Assembly: GCF_022843985.1 (NCBI RefSeq)
Contig: NZ_JALHMP010000033.1
Coordinates: 1-46,772 of the forward strand
Direction: 5' to 3'
Source of the DNA: Phreatobacter sp.
GTDB taxonomy: Bacteria > Pseudomonadota > Alphaproteobacteria > Rhizobiales > Phreatobacteraceae
Length of the DNA: 46,772 nucleotides
The notes below the pieces were generated by a model. That model had not been told where the DNA came from and made no database searches. It saw only the letters and a program-made list of their open reading frames with translations. The first letter of the stretch is position 1, and the number at the start of each line of letters is the position of its first letter. A program made the position numbers and the translations under genes. This document shows, in pieces, positions 31,610-45,297 of the stretch.

Positions 31610-33406
31610 ATGCCGACCTACAAGGCACCGATCGACGATACGATGTTCGTCCTCTACGACGTCCTCAAGATGGACGGCTATGGCAACCTGCCGGGCTTCT
31701 CGGACGCGCCGCGCGACCTGGTCGAGGCCATCGTCAACGAGGGCGCCAAGTTCTGCGAAGAGGTGCTGCAGCCCCTCAACGTCGTCGGCGACACGGTCGG
31801 GTGCCGGCGCAATGCCGACGGCACGGTGACGACGCCGCCGGGCTTCAAGGAGGCCTACCGGCTTTATCAGGAGGGCGGCTGGATGGGCCTCGCCTTCGAT
31901 CCGGCCTATGGCGGCCAGGGCCTGCCTGCCACGGTCAACACCATCGTCGGCGAGTTCATGTCCTCGGCCAATCTCGCCTGGGGCATGTATCCCGGCCTCA
32001 CCCAGGGGGCCATGGCGGCGCTCAGCGTCCATGCCAGCGACGCGATCAAGCAGATCTACCTGCCGAAGATGACCTCGGGCGAGTGGACCGGCACGATGAA
32101 CCTGACCGAGCCGCATTGCGGCACGGACCTCGGCATGCTGCGCACCAAGGCGGTGCCCAATGGCGACGGCTCCTACCGCATCACCGGCCAGAAGATCTTC
32201 ATCTCGGCCGGCGAGCACGACATGGCCGAGAACATCATCCATCTCGTCCTCGCCCGCATCGAGGGGGCGCCGGCCGGCACCAAGGGCATCTCGCTCTTCG
32301 TCGTGCCGAAATTCCTGCCGACGCCCGACAACAAGCCCGGCGCCCATAACGGCGTCTCCTGCGGCAAGATCGAGGAGAAGATGGGCATCCATGGCAATGC
32401 CACCTGCGTCATGAACTATGACGAGGCCACCGGCTGGGTCGTCGGCCATGAGAACAAGGGCCTCAACGCCATGTTCGTCATGATGAACGAGGCGCGCCTG
32501 TCGGTCGGCGTCCAGGGCCTGTCGCAGTCGGAGGTCGCCTATCAGAACGCGGTGGCCTATGCGAAGGACCGCCTCCAGGGCCGGTCGCTGTCGGGGGTCA
32601 AGGCGCCGGACAAGGCCGCCGATCCGATCATCGTCCACCCCGATGTCCGCCGCACGCTGATGACGCTGCGCGCCGTCAATGAGGCCGGCCGCGCCCTGAT
32701 GCTGTGGACCGCGCTGATGGCCGACGTCTCGCACCGGTCCGAAGATGCCGCCGAGCGGCAGAAGGCGGAGGACCATCTCGGCCTGATGACGCCGGTCGTG
32801 AAGGGTGTCCTCACCGATCTCGGCTTCGACAATGCCGTGAAGGCCCAGCAGATGTTCGGCGGCCACGGCTACATCAACGAATGGGGCATGGGCCAGTTCG
32901 TCCGCGATGCCCGCATCGCCATGATCTACGAGGGCGCCAACGGCATCCAGGCGCTCGACCTCGTCGGCCGCAAGCTCGGCGCCAATGGCGGCCGCGCGGT
33001 GATGACCTTCTTCAACGAGGTCGGCACCTTCTGCTCACAGAACAAGGACGACCCGACCGTCGGCGCCTCTGTCGCCTCGCTCTCCAAGGGCCTGAAGGAC
33101 CTGCAGGCGGCGACCATGTGGTTCATGCAGAACGCCATGGCCAAGCCCGACAATGCCGGGGCCGGCTCGACGCCCTACATGCACATGTTCGGCCTCGTCG
33201 CCATGGGCTACATGTGGGCGAAGATGGCCAAGGTCGCCGCGGAGAAGCTCGCTGAGGGCGCCAACGGTTCCACCGACCGCATGAACGCCAAGCTGGTGAC
33301 AGCACGCTTCTTCTTCGAGCAGATGCTGCCCGAGACGGGTGCCCATCTCGCCCGCATCCAGGCCGGTGCCGACTCGATGATGGCGCTCGCCGCCGACGCG
33401 TTCTGA
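31610..33406 (+). CDS. Acyl-CoA dehydrogenase, long form with C-terminal extension
   Basis: A 598-residue flavin acyl-CoA dehydrogenase of the long bacterial class (ordinary members have ~385). It has an N-terminal helical leader (YKAPIDDTMFVLYDVLKMDG), core FAD-binding TEPHCGTDLGMLRTKA and FISAGEHD, substrate base Glu in MIYEGANGIQALDLVGRKL, and a C-terminal ~120-residue acyl-CoA dehydrogenase C domain (FMQNAMAKPDNAGAGSTPYM on). It introduces the first double bond in acyl-CoA. ATG 31610 has GGAGGAG upstream. It is the first structural gene after merR; a ~300-bp gap with palindromes separates it from the next dehydrogenase. Confidence 0.92.
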   Translation: MPTYKAPIDDTMFVLYDVLKMDGYGNLPGFSDAPRDLVEAIVNEGAKFCEEVLQPLNVVGDTVGCRRNADGTVTTPPGFKEAYRLYQEGGWMGLAFDPAYGGQGLPATVNTIVGEFMSSANLAWGMYPGLTQGAMAALSVHASDAIKQIYLPKMTSGEWTGTMNLTEPHCGTDLGMLRTKAVPNGDGSYRITGQKIFISAGEHDMAENIIHLVLARIEGAPAGTKGISLFVVPKFLPTPDNKPGAHNGVSCGKIEEKMGIHGNATCVMNYDEATGWVVGHENKGLNAMFVMMNEARLSVGVQGLSQSEVAYQNAVAYAKDRLQGRSLSGVKAPDKAADPIIVHPDVRRTLMTLRAVNEAGRALMLWTALMADVSHRSEDAAERQKAEDHLGLMTPVVKGVLTDLGFDNAVKAQQMFGGHGYINEWGMGQFVRDARIAMIYEGANGIQALDLVGRKLGANGGRAVMTFFNEVGTFCSQNKDDPTVGASVASLSKGLKDLQAATMWFMQNAMAKPDNAGAGSTPYMHMFGLVAMGYMWAKMAKVAAEKLAEGANGSTDRMNAKLVTARFFFEQMLPETGAHLARIQAGADSMMALAADAF

Positions 33407-33445
33407 GGCAGCGTTCGGGTCGTGGGAGGGGGCTCCGCCCTGTCC

Positions 33446-33565
33446 GTCATGGCCGCCGTCTTCCCTGCGGGACGCCGAGGTGTAACCTCGGCTATGCTGG
33501 CCATCCACGACTTGAACACCGCCTCGCGAGAGGAATTCGGGGATGCCCGGCACAAGGCCGGGCAT
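33446..33565. repeat. REP-like palindromic element, copy 1
   Basis: Outer arms GTCATGGCC (33446-33454) and GGCCATCCAC (33499-33508), then a 9-bp stem ATGCCCGGC/GCCGGGCAT (33543-33551 with 33557-33565) around loop ACAAG. The same ACAAG-loop hairpin recurs at 45105. These look like dispersed extragenic palindromes. Confidence 0.65.
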
Positions 33566-33599
33566 GACGCGGGGAAGAAAGCTTCCCTCATCAATGACT

Positions 33600-33621
33600 G
33601 CGGGGGAGCCGGCTCCCCCGC
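33600..33621. repeat. Perfect 22-bp palindrome between two acyl-CoA dehydrogenase genes
   Basis: GCGGGGGAGCC joined directly to its inverse complement GGCTCCCCCGC. It could form a cruciform or strong RNA hairpin. There is no U-run after it, so it may attenuate or stabilise the message rather than terminate it. Confidence 0.65.
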
Positions 33622-33707
33622 AAGGCCGTCTTCAGAGCCGCACAGGTCGATGGTGTAACTGCACAATCGCCCCCGAAGCAGCCGAACAGAACATCCGGGA
33701 GAACGAC

Positions 33708-34865
33708 ATGAGCGCCCTCAACCTGCCGAAGCCGGCCTGGCGGACCGAAGAGCATGACATGCTCGCGGAGAGCGCCCGCGCCTTCCTCGCGAAAGAATTC
33801 ACGCCCAACCTCGACCGCTGGTCGGAAGCCGGCGTCATGGACCGCGACGCCTGGATCAAGGCGGCGGATGCGGGCCTGCTCTCGGCCTCGATCCCGGAGG
33901 AATATGGCGGGGTGGGCGGCGACTACAGCCACGAATCCGTCATCGCCCATGAGATCGCCATGGCGGGGGCGGACTCCTGGGGCTGGGCCATCCACGGGCC
34001 GATCGTCGCGCCCTATATCCTCCATTACGGTACGGAAGAGCAGAAGAAGGCCTGGCTGCCGAAGATGGCGACCGGCGAGCTCATCGCCGCTCTCGCCATG
34101 ACCGAGCCCGGCGCCGGCTCCGACGTCCAGGGCATCCGCACCAGGGCCGAGCGCTCCGGCAATGGCTGGGTGCTGAACGGCTCGAAGACCTTCATCACCA
34201 ATGGCCAGCATGCCAATATGGTGGTGGTCGCCGCCAAGACCGACCCTTCAGCCGGGGCCAAGGGCACCTCGCTCTTCGTCGTCGAGACCGAGACTGCCCC
34301 CGGCTTCCGCCGCGGCCGCAAGCTGAAGAAGCTCGGCCTGGACTGGGCCGACACCTCCGAACTCTTCTTCGACGACATGAAGCTGCCGGCCGAGGCGCTG
34401 CTCGGCCCCGAGCCCAACCAGGGCTTCTACCAGATGATGCGCGCCCTGCCGCAGGAGCGTCTCATCATCGCCGCCGGTGCCATCGGCATGATCGAGCGGG
34501 CCCTGATGCTGACCATCGCCTATGTCAAGGAACGCGGCGCCTTCGGCAAGAAGGTCATCGACTTCCAGAACACCCAGTTCGAACTGGCGGACATGAAGAC
34601 CGAGGCGACCATGGCCAAGGCCTTCTACGAGACCTGCGTCGGCCTGCATCTCCAGGGCCAGTGCGACACGGTCATGGCCTCCATGGCGAAGTACAAGCTC
34701 ACCGACCTGCAGAACACCATCGTCGACCGCTGCCTCCAGCTCTTCGGGGGCTACGGCTTCATGGACGAATATCCGATCTCGCGGATGTACCGGGACGCGC
34801 GCATCCAGCGCATCTATGGCGGCACCAACGAGATCATGAAGATCCTGATCGCACGTTCGCTCTAG
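33708..34865 (+). CDS. Acyl-CoA dehydrogenase, standard form
   Basis: A 385-residue acyl-CoA dehydrogenase: leader [34 protein letters not shown]/substrate motif [38 protein letters not shown], and C-terminal base Glu in [18 protein letters not shown]. Normal length and complete. It carries the same reaction as the preceding long dehydrogenase, probably on a different chain length. ATG 33708 has CGGGAGAACG upstream. It is followed by the thiolase gene at 73 bp. Confidence 0.94.
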   Translation: MSALNLPKPAWRTEEHDMLAESARAFLAKEFTPNLDRWSEAGVMDRDAWIKAADAGLLSASIPEEYGGVGGDYSHESVIAHEIAMAGADSWGWAIHGPIVAPYILHYGTEEQKKAWLPKMATGELIAALAMTEPGAGSDVQGIRTRAERSGNGWVLNGSKTFITNGQHANMVVVAAKTDPSAGAKGTSLFVVETETAPGFRRGRKLKKLGLDWADTSELFFDDMKLPAEALLGPEPNQGFYQMMRALPQERLIIAAGAIGMIERALMLTIAYVKERGAFGKKVIDFQNTQFELADMKTEATMAKAFYETCVGLHLQGQCDTVMASMAKYKLTDLQNTIVDRCLQLFGGYGFMDEYPISRMYRDARIQRIYGGTNEIMKILIARSL

Positions 34866-34938
34866 ACAGAATGCGCAGGCCGGCCTGCGGCCCGCGCGGC
34901 GCTCGCGCCCAACCATCAACCGGGGAGAGGAACCCGCC

Positions 34939-36147
34939 ATGACTGACGTCTTCGTCTACGACCATGTCCGCACGCCGCGGGGCAAGGGCAAGTCCGACGG
35001 TTCCCTGCACGAGGTGACCGCCCTCGAACTGGCCACGACCACGCTGCGCGCCCTCCGGGACCGCAACGGCCTCGACACCCGCCTCGTCGACGACGTCGTC
35101 CTCGGCTGCGTCGATCCCGTCGGCGAGGCCGGCAGCGACATCGCCCGCATCGCCGCCCTCAAGGCGGATTACGGCGACATCGTCCCCGGCATCCAGATCA
35201 ACCGCTTCTGCGCCTCCGGCCTCGATGCTGTGAATTTCGCCGCGGCCCAGGTCATGGCCGGCCAGCACGATCTCGTCATCGGCGGCGGCGTCGAGAGCAT
35301 GTCGCGCGTCGGCATGGGCGCCTCGGGCGGCGCCTGGCCGGTCGATCCCTCCATCGCGGTGAAGAGCTATTTCATGCCGCAGGGCATCTCCGCCGACCTG
35401 ATCGCCACCAAATACGGCTTCTCCCGCGACGACGTCGACGCCTATGCGGTGGAGAGCCAGAAGCGCGCGGCGAAATCCTGGGAGGAGGGTCGCTTCAAGA
35501 ACTCCGTCATCCCGGTCAAGGACATGAACGGCCTGACCATCCTCGACCGCGACGAGCACATGCGCCCGACCACGACCATGCAGTCGCTGGCGAGCCTCAA
35601 TGCCTCCTTCGTCATGATGGGCGAGGCCGGCGGCTTCGACGCCGTGGCGATCCAGGCCCATCCCGAGCTCGAGGGCGTCAACCATGTCCACCATGCCGGC
35701 AATTCCTCGGGCATCGTCGACGGCGCCGCCGCCGTGCTGCTCGGCTCGGCCGAGGCCGGCAAGGCGTCGGGCCTGAAGCCGCGCGCCCGCATCCGCGCCT
35801 TCGCCAATATCGGTTCGGAGCCGGCGCTGATGCTCACCGGTCCGGTCGACGTGACGCACAAGCTCCTGAAGAAGGCGGGCATGACGATCGCCGACATCGA
35901 CCTGTTCGAGCTCAATGAGGCCTTCGCCTCCGTCGTGCTGCGCTACATGCAGGCCTTCGACATCCCGCACGACAAGATCAATGTCTGTGGCGGCGCCATC
36001 GCCATGGGCCATCCGCTGGGCGCCACCGGCGCCATGATCCTCGGCACCGTGCTCGACGAGCTGGAGCGCACCGGCAAATCCACCGCCCTCGTGACGCTGT
36101 GCATCGGCGCCGGCATGGGCACCGCCACCATCATCGAGCGCGTGTAA
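34939..36147 (+). CDS. Acetyl-CoA C-acyltransferase (thiolase)
   Basis: A 402-residue degradative thiolase releasing acetyl-CoA from 3-ketoacyl-CoA. Acyl-enzyme Cys in [33 protein letters not shown], His in [18 protein letters not shown], and second Cys in [13 protein letters not shown]. Complete. It forms a unit with the FadB-like gene 14 bp downstream, the alpha/beta pair of a fatty-acid oxidation complex. ATG 34939 with GGGGAGAGG upstream. A FadA-type role is expected; acetoacetyl-CoA thiolase activity cannot be excluded. Confidence 0.94.
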   Translation: MTDVFVYDHVRTPRGKGKSDGSLHEVTALELATTTLRALRDRNGLDTRLVDDVVLGCVDPVGEAGSDIARIAALKADYGDIVPGIQINRFCASGLDAVNFAAAQVMAGQHDLVIGGGVESMSRVGMGASGGAWPVDPSIAVKSYFMPQGISADLIATKYGFSRDDVDAYAVESQKRAAKSWEEGRFKNSVIPVKDMNGLTILDRDEHMRPTTTMQSLASLNASFVMMGEAGGFDAVAIQAHPELEGVNHVHHAGNSSGIVDGAAAVLLGSAEAGKASGLKPRARIRAFANIGSEPALMLTGPVDVTHKLLKKAGMTIADIDLFELNEAFASVVLRYMQAFDIPHDKINVCGGAIAMGHPLGATGAMILGTVLDELERTGKSTALVTLCIGAGMGTATIIERV

Positions 36148-36161
36148 GGGGAGCGATCGTC

Positions 36162-38369
36162 ATGAACCTCAAGAACTTCACGTGGGACGTCGATTCGGAC
36201 GGCATCGCCCTCCTCACCTGGGACATGAGGGATAAGTCGATGAATGTCATCGACGAGTCCGTCGGCCATGACCTCAATGCCGCCGTCGACGCGGCGGTCG
36301 CCGATCCCGCCGTCAAGGGCGTCGTCATCACCTCCGGCAAGGACACGTTCTCCGGCGGCGCCGACCTCACCATGCTCGAGCGCCTCGGCCAGACCTTCAA
36401 GGACGCCATCAAGGCCAAGGGCCCCGAGGCGGCCATGGCCGACTTCTTCGAGCAGAGCCGCGCCTATTCGCTGGTGCTGCGCAAGATCGAGACCTGCGGC
36501 AAGCCCTTCGTCTGTGCCATCAACGGCATGTGCCTGGGCGGTGCCTTCGAGATTGCGCTGGCCTGCCACGCCCGCATCGCCTCGGACAATCCGAAGCTGC
36601 GTGTCGGCCTGCCCGAGGTGAAGGTCGGCCTGTTCCCCGGTGCCGGCGGCACCCAGCGGGTGCCGCGCATGGCCGACATCCAGTCGGCGCTGCAGATGCT
36701 GCTGAAGGGCGACCAGCTCAAGGCCGACCGCGCCAAGGCGATGAACCTGATCGACGAGATCGTCCCCGCCGATACCCTGATCGCCGCGGCCAAGGCGCGG
36801 CTCAAGGCCGGCGTCGACCCGGTGAAGCCCTGGGACAAGCCGAAGTTCAAGCTGCCCTCCGGCCCGGTCTATTCGGCCGGCGGCATGATGGTCTGGCCCC
36901 CGGCCAATGCCATCTACCGCAAGGAGACCTACGACAATTATCCCGGTGCCCGCGCCATCATGAGCGCCGTCTACGAAGGCCTGCTGGTGCCGATGGACAC
37001 GGCGCTGCGCATCGAGTCGCGCTATTTCGCCTCCGTCCTGCGCACCCCGCAGGCCCAGGCGATGATCCGCTCGCTCTTCGTCTCCATGGGCGCGCTGGGC
37101 AAGGGCCTGCGCCGCCCGGCCGGCGTGCCGGCGACGCAGTTGAAGAAGGTCGGCGTCATCGGCGCCGGCTTCATGGGGGCGGGCATCGCCTATGTCTCGG
37201 CCCAGGCCGGCATGGACGTGGTGCTGATCGACCGTGACGTCGAAGCCGCCGAGAAGGGCAAGGCCTACAGCCACAAGCTGATGACCGACCAGGTCAACAA
37301 GGGCCGCGCCTCCTCGGCCCAGCGCGAGGCGCTGCTCGCCAAGATCAAGGCGAGCGCCGACTATGCCGACCTCGCCGATGTCGACCTCGTCATCGAGGCG
37401 GTGTTCGAGGATCCGGCGGTGAAGGCCGACGTGATCCGCAAGGCGGAAGCCGCGATCCGCCCCGACGTGGTCTTCGCCTCCAACACCTCGACCCTGCCGA
37501 TCACCGGCCTCGCCAAGGCCTCGGTGCGTCCCGAGCAGTTCATCGGCATCCACTTCTTCTCGCCGGTCGACAAGATGATGCTGGTCGAGACGATCATGGC
37601 CGAGAAGACCGGCGACAAGGCGCTGGCCGTCGCGCTCGACTACGTCAAGGCGATCAAGAAGACGCCGATCGTGGTCAACGACACCCGCGGCTTCTACGTC
37701 AACCGCTGCGTCGGCAACTACATCAAGGAAGCCCATCTGATGGTGATGGAGGGCGTGCCCACCGTCATGATCGACAATCTCGCCAAGCAGGCCGGCATGC
37801 CCGTCGGCCCGCTCACCCTCAATGACGAGGTCGCCATCGACCTGGGTCTCAAGATCCTGAAGGCCACCAAGGCCCAGGTCGGCGCCCAGGCGGTCGACCC
37901 GCAACAGGAGAAGCTGCTGACCTTCCTGGTCGAGCAGGAGGGCCGCATCGGCAAGAAGGCCAAGAAGGGCTTCTACGACTATCCCGACACCGGCAAGAAG
38001 ACCGCCTGGCAGGGGATCAGGGCCTTTGTCGGCAGGCAGCAGGACCCCGACGCGATCGACCGCCAGGAGATCATCGACCGTCTCTTGGTGACGACGGCGC
38101 TGGAGGCCTCGCGCTGCGTCGAGGAGGGCGTGGTCACCGATCCGCGCGAGGCGGATGTCGGCTCCATCCTCGGTTTCGGCTTCGCGCCCTGGTCCGGCGG
38201 CACGCTGAGCTATATCGACATGATCGGCACCAAGGCCTTCGTGGCGAAGTGCGACGCGCTGGCGGCGAAATACGGCGACCGCTTCACGCCCAACACGCTG
38301 CTGCGCGAGATGGCACAGACGGGCCAGACCTTCTACGGCCGCATGGCCGGGACCAAGGCCGCCGCCTGA
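36162..38369 (+). CDS. 3-hydroxyacyl-CoA dehydrogenase / enoyl-CoA hydratase (FadB/FadJ type)
   Basis: A 735-residue bifunctional enzyme. The N-terminal crotonase fold (~1-290) has [16 protein letters not shown] as oxyanion strand, the [20 protein letters not shown] hydratase motif and [11 protein letters not shown]. The NAD-binding domain (~335-510) has [20 protein letters not shown] and the SNTSTLPI / [11 protein letters not shown] blocks, including the catalytic His. Two C-terminal helical domains (~515-735) include [12 protein letters not shown]. It catalyses steps two and three of beta-oxidation. ATG 36162 with AAGGGGAG upstream. It is the last gene before a hairpin terminator. Confidence 0.95.
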   Translation: MNLKNFTWDVDSDGIALLTWDMRDKSMNVIDESVGHDLNAAVDAAVADPAVKGVVITSGKDTFSGGADLTMLERLGQTFKDAIKAKGPEAAMADFFEQSRAYSLVLRKIETCGKPFVCAINGMCLGGAFEIALACHARIASDNPKLRVGLPEVKVGLFPGAGGTQRVPRMADIQSALQMLLKGDQLKADRAKAMNLIDEIVPADTLIAAAKARLKAGVDPVKPWDKPKFKLPSGPVYSAGGMMVWPPANAIYRKETYDNYPGARAIMSAVYEGLLVPMDTALRIESRYFASVLRTPQAQAMIRSLFVSMGALGKGLRRPAGVPATQLKKVGVIGAGFMGAGIAYVSAQAGMDVVLIDRDVEAAEKGKAYSHKLMTDQVNKGRASSAQREALLAKIKASADYADLADVDLVIEAVFEDPAVKADVIRKAEAAIRPDVVFASNTSTLPITGLAKASVRPEQFIGIHFFSPVDKMMLVETIMAEKTGDKALAVALDYVKAIKKTPIVVNDTRGFYVNRCVGNYIKEAHLMVMEGVPTVMIDNLAKQAGMPVGPLTLNDEVAIDLGLKILKATKAQVGAQAVDPQQEKLLTFLVEQEGRIGKKAKKGFYDYPDTGKKTAWQGIRAFVGRQQDPDAIDRQEIIDRLLVTTALEASRCVEEGVVTDPREADVGSILGFGFAPWSGGTLSYIDMIGTKAFVAKCDALAAKYGDRFTPNTLLREMAQTGQTFYGRMAGTKAAA

Positions 38370-38396
38370 GGCTTCCGGTCATCGCATGAGACGATG

Positions 38397-38422
38397 CGGG
38401 CGGTCCCACGGGGCCGCCCGTC
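38397..38422 (+). terminator. Probable terminator after the beta-oxidation operon
   Basis: Hairpin with stem CGGGCGG (38397-38403) / CCGCCCG (38414-38420), extended by CCC/GGG inside, about 28 bp after the stop. The tail is TCGTCGTT, not a clean U-run. Confidence 0.55.
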
Positions 38423-38478
38423 GTCGTTCGGGGGTATCTGACCTGGTGTCTGTCCCTCGGGTGCCGACAGGCCGGGCG

Positions 38479-38877
38479 CTACCAGATGGCTGCGACGATA
38501 TCGGTTTGCGCGAAGTCATCACCCTTGAACAGCAGGGGCTCTCCCGAGTCCCGGGCGAGCGCATAGGCGATGCAGTCGCTGTAGTTGAGGCCGGCCTTGC
38601 CTTGCTCCTTGCCGAACAGGCGGAAGGCGCGGCGAGCGAGGTCGGCGTGGCGCGGCGTCAAGGCCACGACCTCAATGCCCAGCTTGGCGACCATCAGGTC
38701 GAGCGCCTGGCTCCCGGCATCGCCCTTGCGGGCCTGAAGGACGATGCCCGCTTCGAGAACGTTGCCCGCCGACATCAGCCGGGTTGCGTCCGCCGCGACC
38801 GCGCGCAGCAGGGCCTCGCCGTCCGCTTCCGACAGGAGAATGGCGAGCAGGGCCGACGTGTCGATCACCATGGTCAT
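38479..38877 (-). CDS. vapC: PIN-domain ribonuclease toxin (VapC)
   Basis: A 132-residue PIN domain: first acidic residue in MVIDTSALLAILL, Glu in NVLEAGIVL, then Asp in LNYSDCIAYALARD and DDFAQTDIVAA. These form the Mg-dependent nuclease site of VapC toxins, which cut tRNA or rRNA. The ATG at 38877 overlaps the antitoxin stop in an ATGA tetranucleotide; ATG 38871 is an alternative. It is transcribed after its antitoxin, opposite to the flanking core operons. Confidence 0.92.
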   Translation of the reverse strand: MTMVIDTSALLAILLSEADGEALLRAVAADATRLMSAGNVLEAGIVLQARKGDAGSQALDLMVAKLGIEVVALTPRHADLARRAFRLFGKEQGKAGLNYSDCIAYALARDSGEPLLFKGDDFAQTDIVAAIW

Positions 38878-39125
38878 CGCCCCGTGGCGTCGAAGCCGAG
38901 GATTTCCTCGTCGCTGCGCGTATCGAGCGTCGGCTGCGCCGAAAGATGGCGGGCGATCGCGAGAACGTCGTCGACCAGCATCCCCGCATCGTTCCGCCGC
39001 CGCTCTTCCCGCGCCAGCTTTTCCTGGAGCGCGATCACGACCGTTCGGGTGATCGATTCTCCCGTCAGACGCGCCACCTGCCGGGCCAGCCGGTCGGCCT
39101 CGGCATCCTTGATGTTGAGCGCCAT
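38874..39125 (-). CDS. vapB: VapB-type antitoxin (PSK_trans_fac / Rv0623-like)
   Basis: An 83-residue antitoxin. The N-terminal ribbon-helix-helix-like segment (ALNIKDAEADRLARQVARLT, then GESITRTVVIALQEKLARE) matches the Rv0623-like family that pairs with PIN toxins. The acidic C-terminal part (DDVLAIARHLSAQPTLDTRS) would occupy the VapC site. The ATG at 39125 is the only good start. It probably binds its own promoter in the ~365-bp gap to atpH. Confidence 0.9.
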   Translation of the reverse strand: MALNIKDAEADRLARQVARLTGESITRTVVIALQEKLAREERRRNDAGMLVDDVLAIARHLSAQPTLDTRSDEEILGFDATGR

Positions 39126-39491
39126 GATGATCTTCCTGTCTTTATCTTCATCTCCCTGTAAAGATAGCACGCGCCTTGTCGGCATGGGAGCCATCATGGG
39201 CGAGGCCCGCCCTTCATCGATATCCAGCGGCAGCGTCTCGCACAGCTCCCGCTTCCAAAACGGTGGAAAGCCCGGCCGCCGCGACCTTTGGCGCAGAGGC
39301 CGATGGCTTTCATGGCGTTGCACCATGAGAATACGTGTGCTACCGGACAGCCGACTTCGGGGGGAAGTCACGTCGGTGACGGTCTCCCGGTGACGAATTT
39401 CCCAGTCGAGACAAAGGTTTGTTGTTGCCTTACGCAAGCGCGGCAGGCAGCGGGACCCGAAGGGCTCGACACGTGAAGCGCGAGAGACGCG
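39126..39491. other. Intergenic region between vapBC and the atp operon
   Basis: It must hold the divergent promoters of vapBC (leftward) and atpH (rightward). I see no clear sigma-70 hexamer pair; a T-rich stretch at 39412-39432 (around GGTTTGTTGTTGCCTTACGC) is the most AT-like place. No gene. Confidence 0.45.
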
Positions 39492-41581
<2,090 letters not shown>

Positions 41582-41591
41582 TCGGGCGGCG

Positions 41592-42044
41592 GTGAGCTAC
41601 GTCAGCGACAGTCTGGGCCCGGGTGAGGAGATCATCCACGAAGCGACGATCCACTGGATCGTCTACTTCTGGCCCATGGTCGCGGTCGTGGCCGGGATCG
41701 CCGCGGCGGTCTTCGTCTGGCCCTACGGGGCCGCGGCCCTCGGGCTCGCCGCGCTCTGGCTGCTGGTCGCCTGGTTCATGAGCCGGACGACCGAACTGGC
41801 GGTGACGTCGCGCAAGGTGGTGGCGAAGTGGGGCTTCATCGCCCGCTCCACCATCGAGCAGCGGCTCGAGAAGGTCGACTCGGTCGCCGTCGACCAGACT
41901 TTCCTCGGGCGCGTTCTCAATTTCGGGAACGTGACCGTGCATGGGACGGGCATCAACGCCACGCCCATCAAGATGATTGCGGATCCGCTGGCCTTCCGCC
42001 GCAAGGTGGAACAGGCCATCGAAGCCAGAAGGGACGTCGGCTGA
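41592..42044 (+). CDS. Bacterial PH-domain membrane protein inserted in the atp operon
   Basis: A 150-residue protein. Short cytoplasmic start ([20 protein letters not shown]), two adjacent transmembrane helices (~22-64: [20 protein letters not shown] and [16 protein letters not shown]), then a bPH_2 domain (~65-135: [55 protein letters not shown]). YdbS/YdbT-like in fold; function unknown. GTG 41592 starts it 10 bp after atpA. Its TGA overlaps the atpG ATG, so it is truly embedded and co-translated. This position between atpA and atpG is not part of the standard operon. Confidence 0.85.
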   Translation: MSYVSDSLGPGEEIIHEATIHWIVYFWPMVAVVAGIAAAVFVWPYGAAALGLAALWLLVAWFMSRTTELAVTSRKVVAKWGFIARSTIEQRLEKVDSVAVDQTFLGRVLNFGNVTVHGTGINATPIKMIADPLAFRRKVEQAIEARRDVG

Positions 42045-42922
42045 TGCCGAGCTTGAAGGATCTCAGGAACCGCATCGCCTCCGTGAAGGCGACGCAGAAG
42101 ATCACCAAGGCCATGCAGATGGTGGCCGCGGCGAAGCTGAAGCGCGCGCAGAACGCCGCCGAGGCGGCGCGCCCCTATGCCGAGAAGATGGAAGCGGTGC
42201 TCGCCAATCTCACCGGCGCGGTGACCGGCTCCGATGCGCCGGTCCTGCTCAGCGGCACCGGCCAGGACAAGGTCCATCTGCTGGTCGTCGCCACCGCCGA
42301 GCGCGGGCTGTGCGGCGCCTTCAACACCTCGATCGTGCGCCTTGCCCGCGAGCGCGCCCTCGCCCTGCAGGCGGAAGGCAAGACGGTCAAGTTCTTCTGC
42401 GTGGGACGCAAGGGCTATGACCTGATCCGCCGTCAGTTCGACAAGCAGATCGTCGGCTACATCGAGTTCCGGGCCGTCAAGCAGCTCTCCTACGCCCAGG
42501 CCGAGGAGGTCAGCGCCCAGGTGCTGAAGCTCTTCGCCGAAGGCCAGTTCGACATCGCCACGCTGTTCTTCTCCAAGTTCAAGTCGGTCATCGCCCAGAT
42601 CCCGACGGCCCAGCAGATCATTCCGGCGCAGGTCGCCGGCGGTGCCGCCGCCCCGGCCGCCGACAATGCCCCCTACGAGTTCGAGCCCGGCGAGGCCGAG
42701 ATCCTCGCCGACCTGCTCCCGCGCAACGTGACCATCCAGATCTTCAAGGCGATCCTCGAGAACGCCGCGTCCGAGCAGGGCGCCCGCATGTCCTCCATGG
42801 ACAATGCGACGCGCAACGCCGGCGAGATGATCAAGAAGCAGACGCTCAAGTACAACCGTGCGCGTCAGGCGATGATCACCAAGGAACTCATCGAAATCAT
42901 CTCGGGCGCCGAGGCGCTCTGA
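42044..42922 (+). CDS. atpG: F1 ATP synthase gamma subunit
   Basis: A 292-residue rotor shaft subunit. The N-terminal coiled-coil helix ([20 protein letters not shown], then [13 protein letters not shown]) and the matching C-terminal helix ([39 protein letters not shown]) frame the Rossmann-like middle ([20 protein letters not shown]). Complete. Its ATG overlaps the stop of the PH-domain gene. 27 bp separate it from atpD. Confidence 0.97.
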   Translation: MPSLKDLRNRIASVKATQKITKAMQMVAAAKLKRAQNAAEAARPYAEKMEAVLANLTGAVTGSDAPVLLSGTGQDKVHLLVVATAERGLCGAFNTSIVRLARERALALQAEGKTVKFFCVGRKGYDLIRRQFDKQIVGYIEFRAVKQLSYAQAEEVSAQVLKLFAEGQFDIATLFFSKFKSVIAQIPTAQQIIPAQVAGGAAAPAADNAPYEFEPGEAEILADLLPRNVTIQIFKAILENAASEQGARMSSMDNATRNAGEMIKKQTLKYNRARQAMITKELIEIISGAEAL

Positions 42923-44407
<1,485 letters not shown>

Positions 44408-44434
44408 CAGGCCTGACAGAGGGGATCGCATCAC

Positions 44435-44848
44435 ATGGCGACCTTCCATTTCGAACTGGTCTCGCCCGAGCGGCAGCTCTTTTCCGGAGCTGTCGACCAG
44501 GTCATGGTGCCGGGCTCGGAGGGTGACTTCGGCGTTCTCGCCGGTCACGCGCCCTTCGTCGCGACCCTGCGCCCGGGCATCCTGACCATCCATGCCGATG
44601 GCCAGCCGAAGCGCCTCTATGTGCGCGGCGGCTTCGCCGAGATCTCGGCGGGCGGGCTCACGGTCCTCGCCGAGCGGGCGACGGCGGTCGAGGATCTCCA
44701 TGCCGACCAGATCGACCGCGAGATCCGCGACGCCGAGGAAGACCTGACCGACGCCAAGGACGACGCCCACCGGATCAAGGCCTCTGACCGGCTCGACCAG
44801 CTCAAGTCGGTCAAGGCGGCGCTGGCGACCGCCGGCGCGACGCACTGA
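44435..44848 (+). CDS. atpC: F1 ATP synthase epsilon subunit
   Basis: A 137-residue rotor subunit that also inhibits hydrolysis. The N-terminal beta sandwich (FHFELVSPERQLFSGAVDQV, GSEGDFGVLAGHAPFVATLR, YVRGGFAEISAGGLTVLAER) and the C-terminal helical hairpin (IDREIRDAEEDLTDAKDDAH, LDQLKSVKAAL) are both present. Last gene of the operon; the terminator begins 27 bp after its stop. Confidence 0.97.
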   Translation: MATFHFELVSPERQLFSGAVDQVMVPGSEGDFGVLAGHAPFVATLRPGILTIHADGQPKRLYVRGGFAEISAGGLTVLAERATAVEDLHADQIDREIRDAEEDLTDAKDDAHRIKASDRLDQLKSVKAALATAGATH

Positions 44849-44874
44849 AACCCGGCGCATCCGACGGGATAGTG

Positions 44875-44899
44875 AAGGCCGCCTCCGGGCGGCCTTTTT
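44875..44899 (+). terminator. Rho-independent terminator of the atp operon
   Basis: 9-bp perfect stem AAGGCCGCC/GGCGGCCTT (44875-44883 with 44888-44896), TCCG tetraloop, and T-run TTTTT at the 3' side. Confidence 0.9.
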
Positions 44900-45043
44900 C
44901 GTCGCGTCGGGTCATGTCGGCGGCGGTGGGTCTGCTGGTCGTCCGCGGCCGGCGCGGAACGTGCCCCCTGTCTTCCATCCTGCCTGTCCCGGCGGCGTGA
45001 GGTGAGGGCGGCGCGCTCGCCCGGTGACGCGACCCCTTTCGCC

Positions 45044-45127
45044 ATGCCCGGGCTTTTCCCGGGCATCCACCCATTGTCCGGCAGCCGCGGTGGTCAAGCC
45101 GTCGATGGCCGGGACAAGCCCGGCCAT
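45044..45127. repeat. REP-like palindromic element, copy 2 (two hairpins)
   Basis: Hairpin 1: ATGCCCGGG/CCCGGGCAT (45044-45052 with 45058-45066). Hairpin 2: ATGGCCGGG/CCCGGCCAT (45105-45113 with 45119-45127), loop ACAAG, as in copy 1. GGGCATCCAC at 45061-45070 matches the arm motif of copy 1. The gap 44900-45297 holds no gene. Confidence 0.65.
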
Positions 45128-45297
45128 GGCGACCAAGGCAGCGTCATTCCGGAGCGCGAATGGCCTGCCGGTTCCAGCGGGCGTGCCGATGGTCACACCG
45201 GGCGCAGCACCGGAACATGCCCAAACACCTATCAGACAGCGCAACGCTCGTCAAGGACCAAAATCATAGATAGGAAGAAATAAACATAACATCCCCG

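Noticed and set aside
31490-32866. 458-codon minus-strand frame
   Set aside because: Mirror of the long acyl-CoA dehydrogenase gene.
35943-37904. 653-codon open frame on the minus strand
   Set aside because: Antisense to thiolase and FadB-type genes; its His/Asp/Gly/Arg-rich composition is the mirror of strongly biased codons, with no domain.
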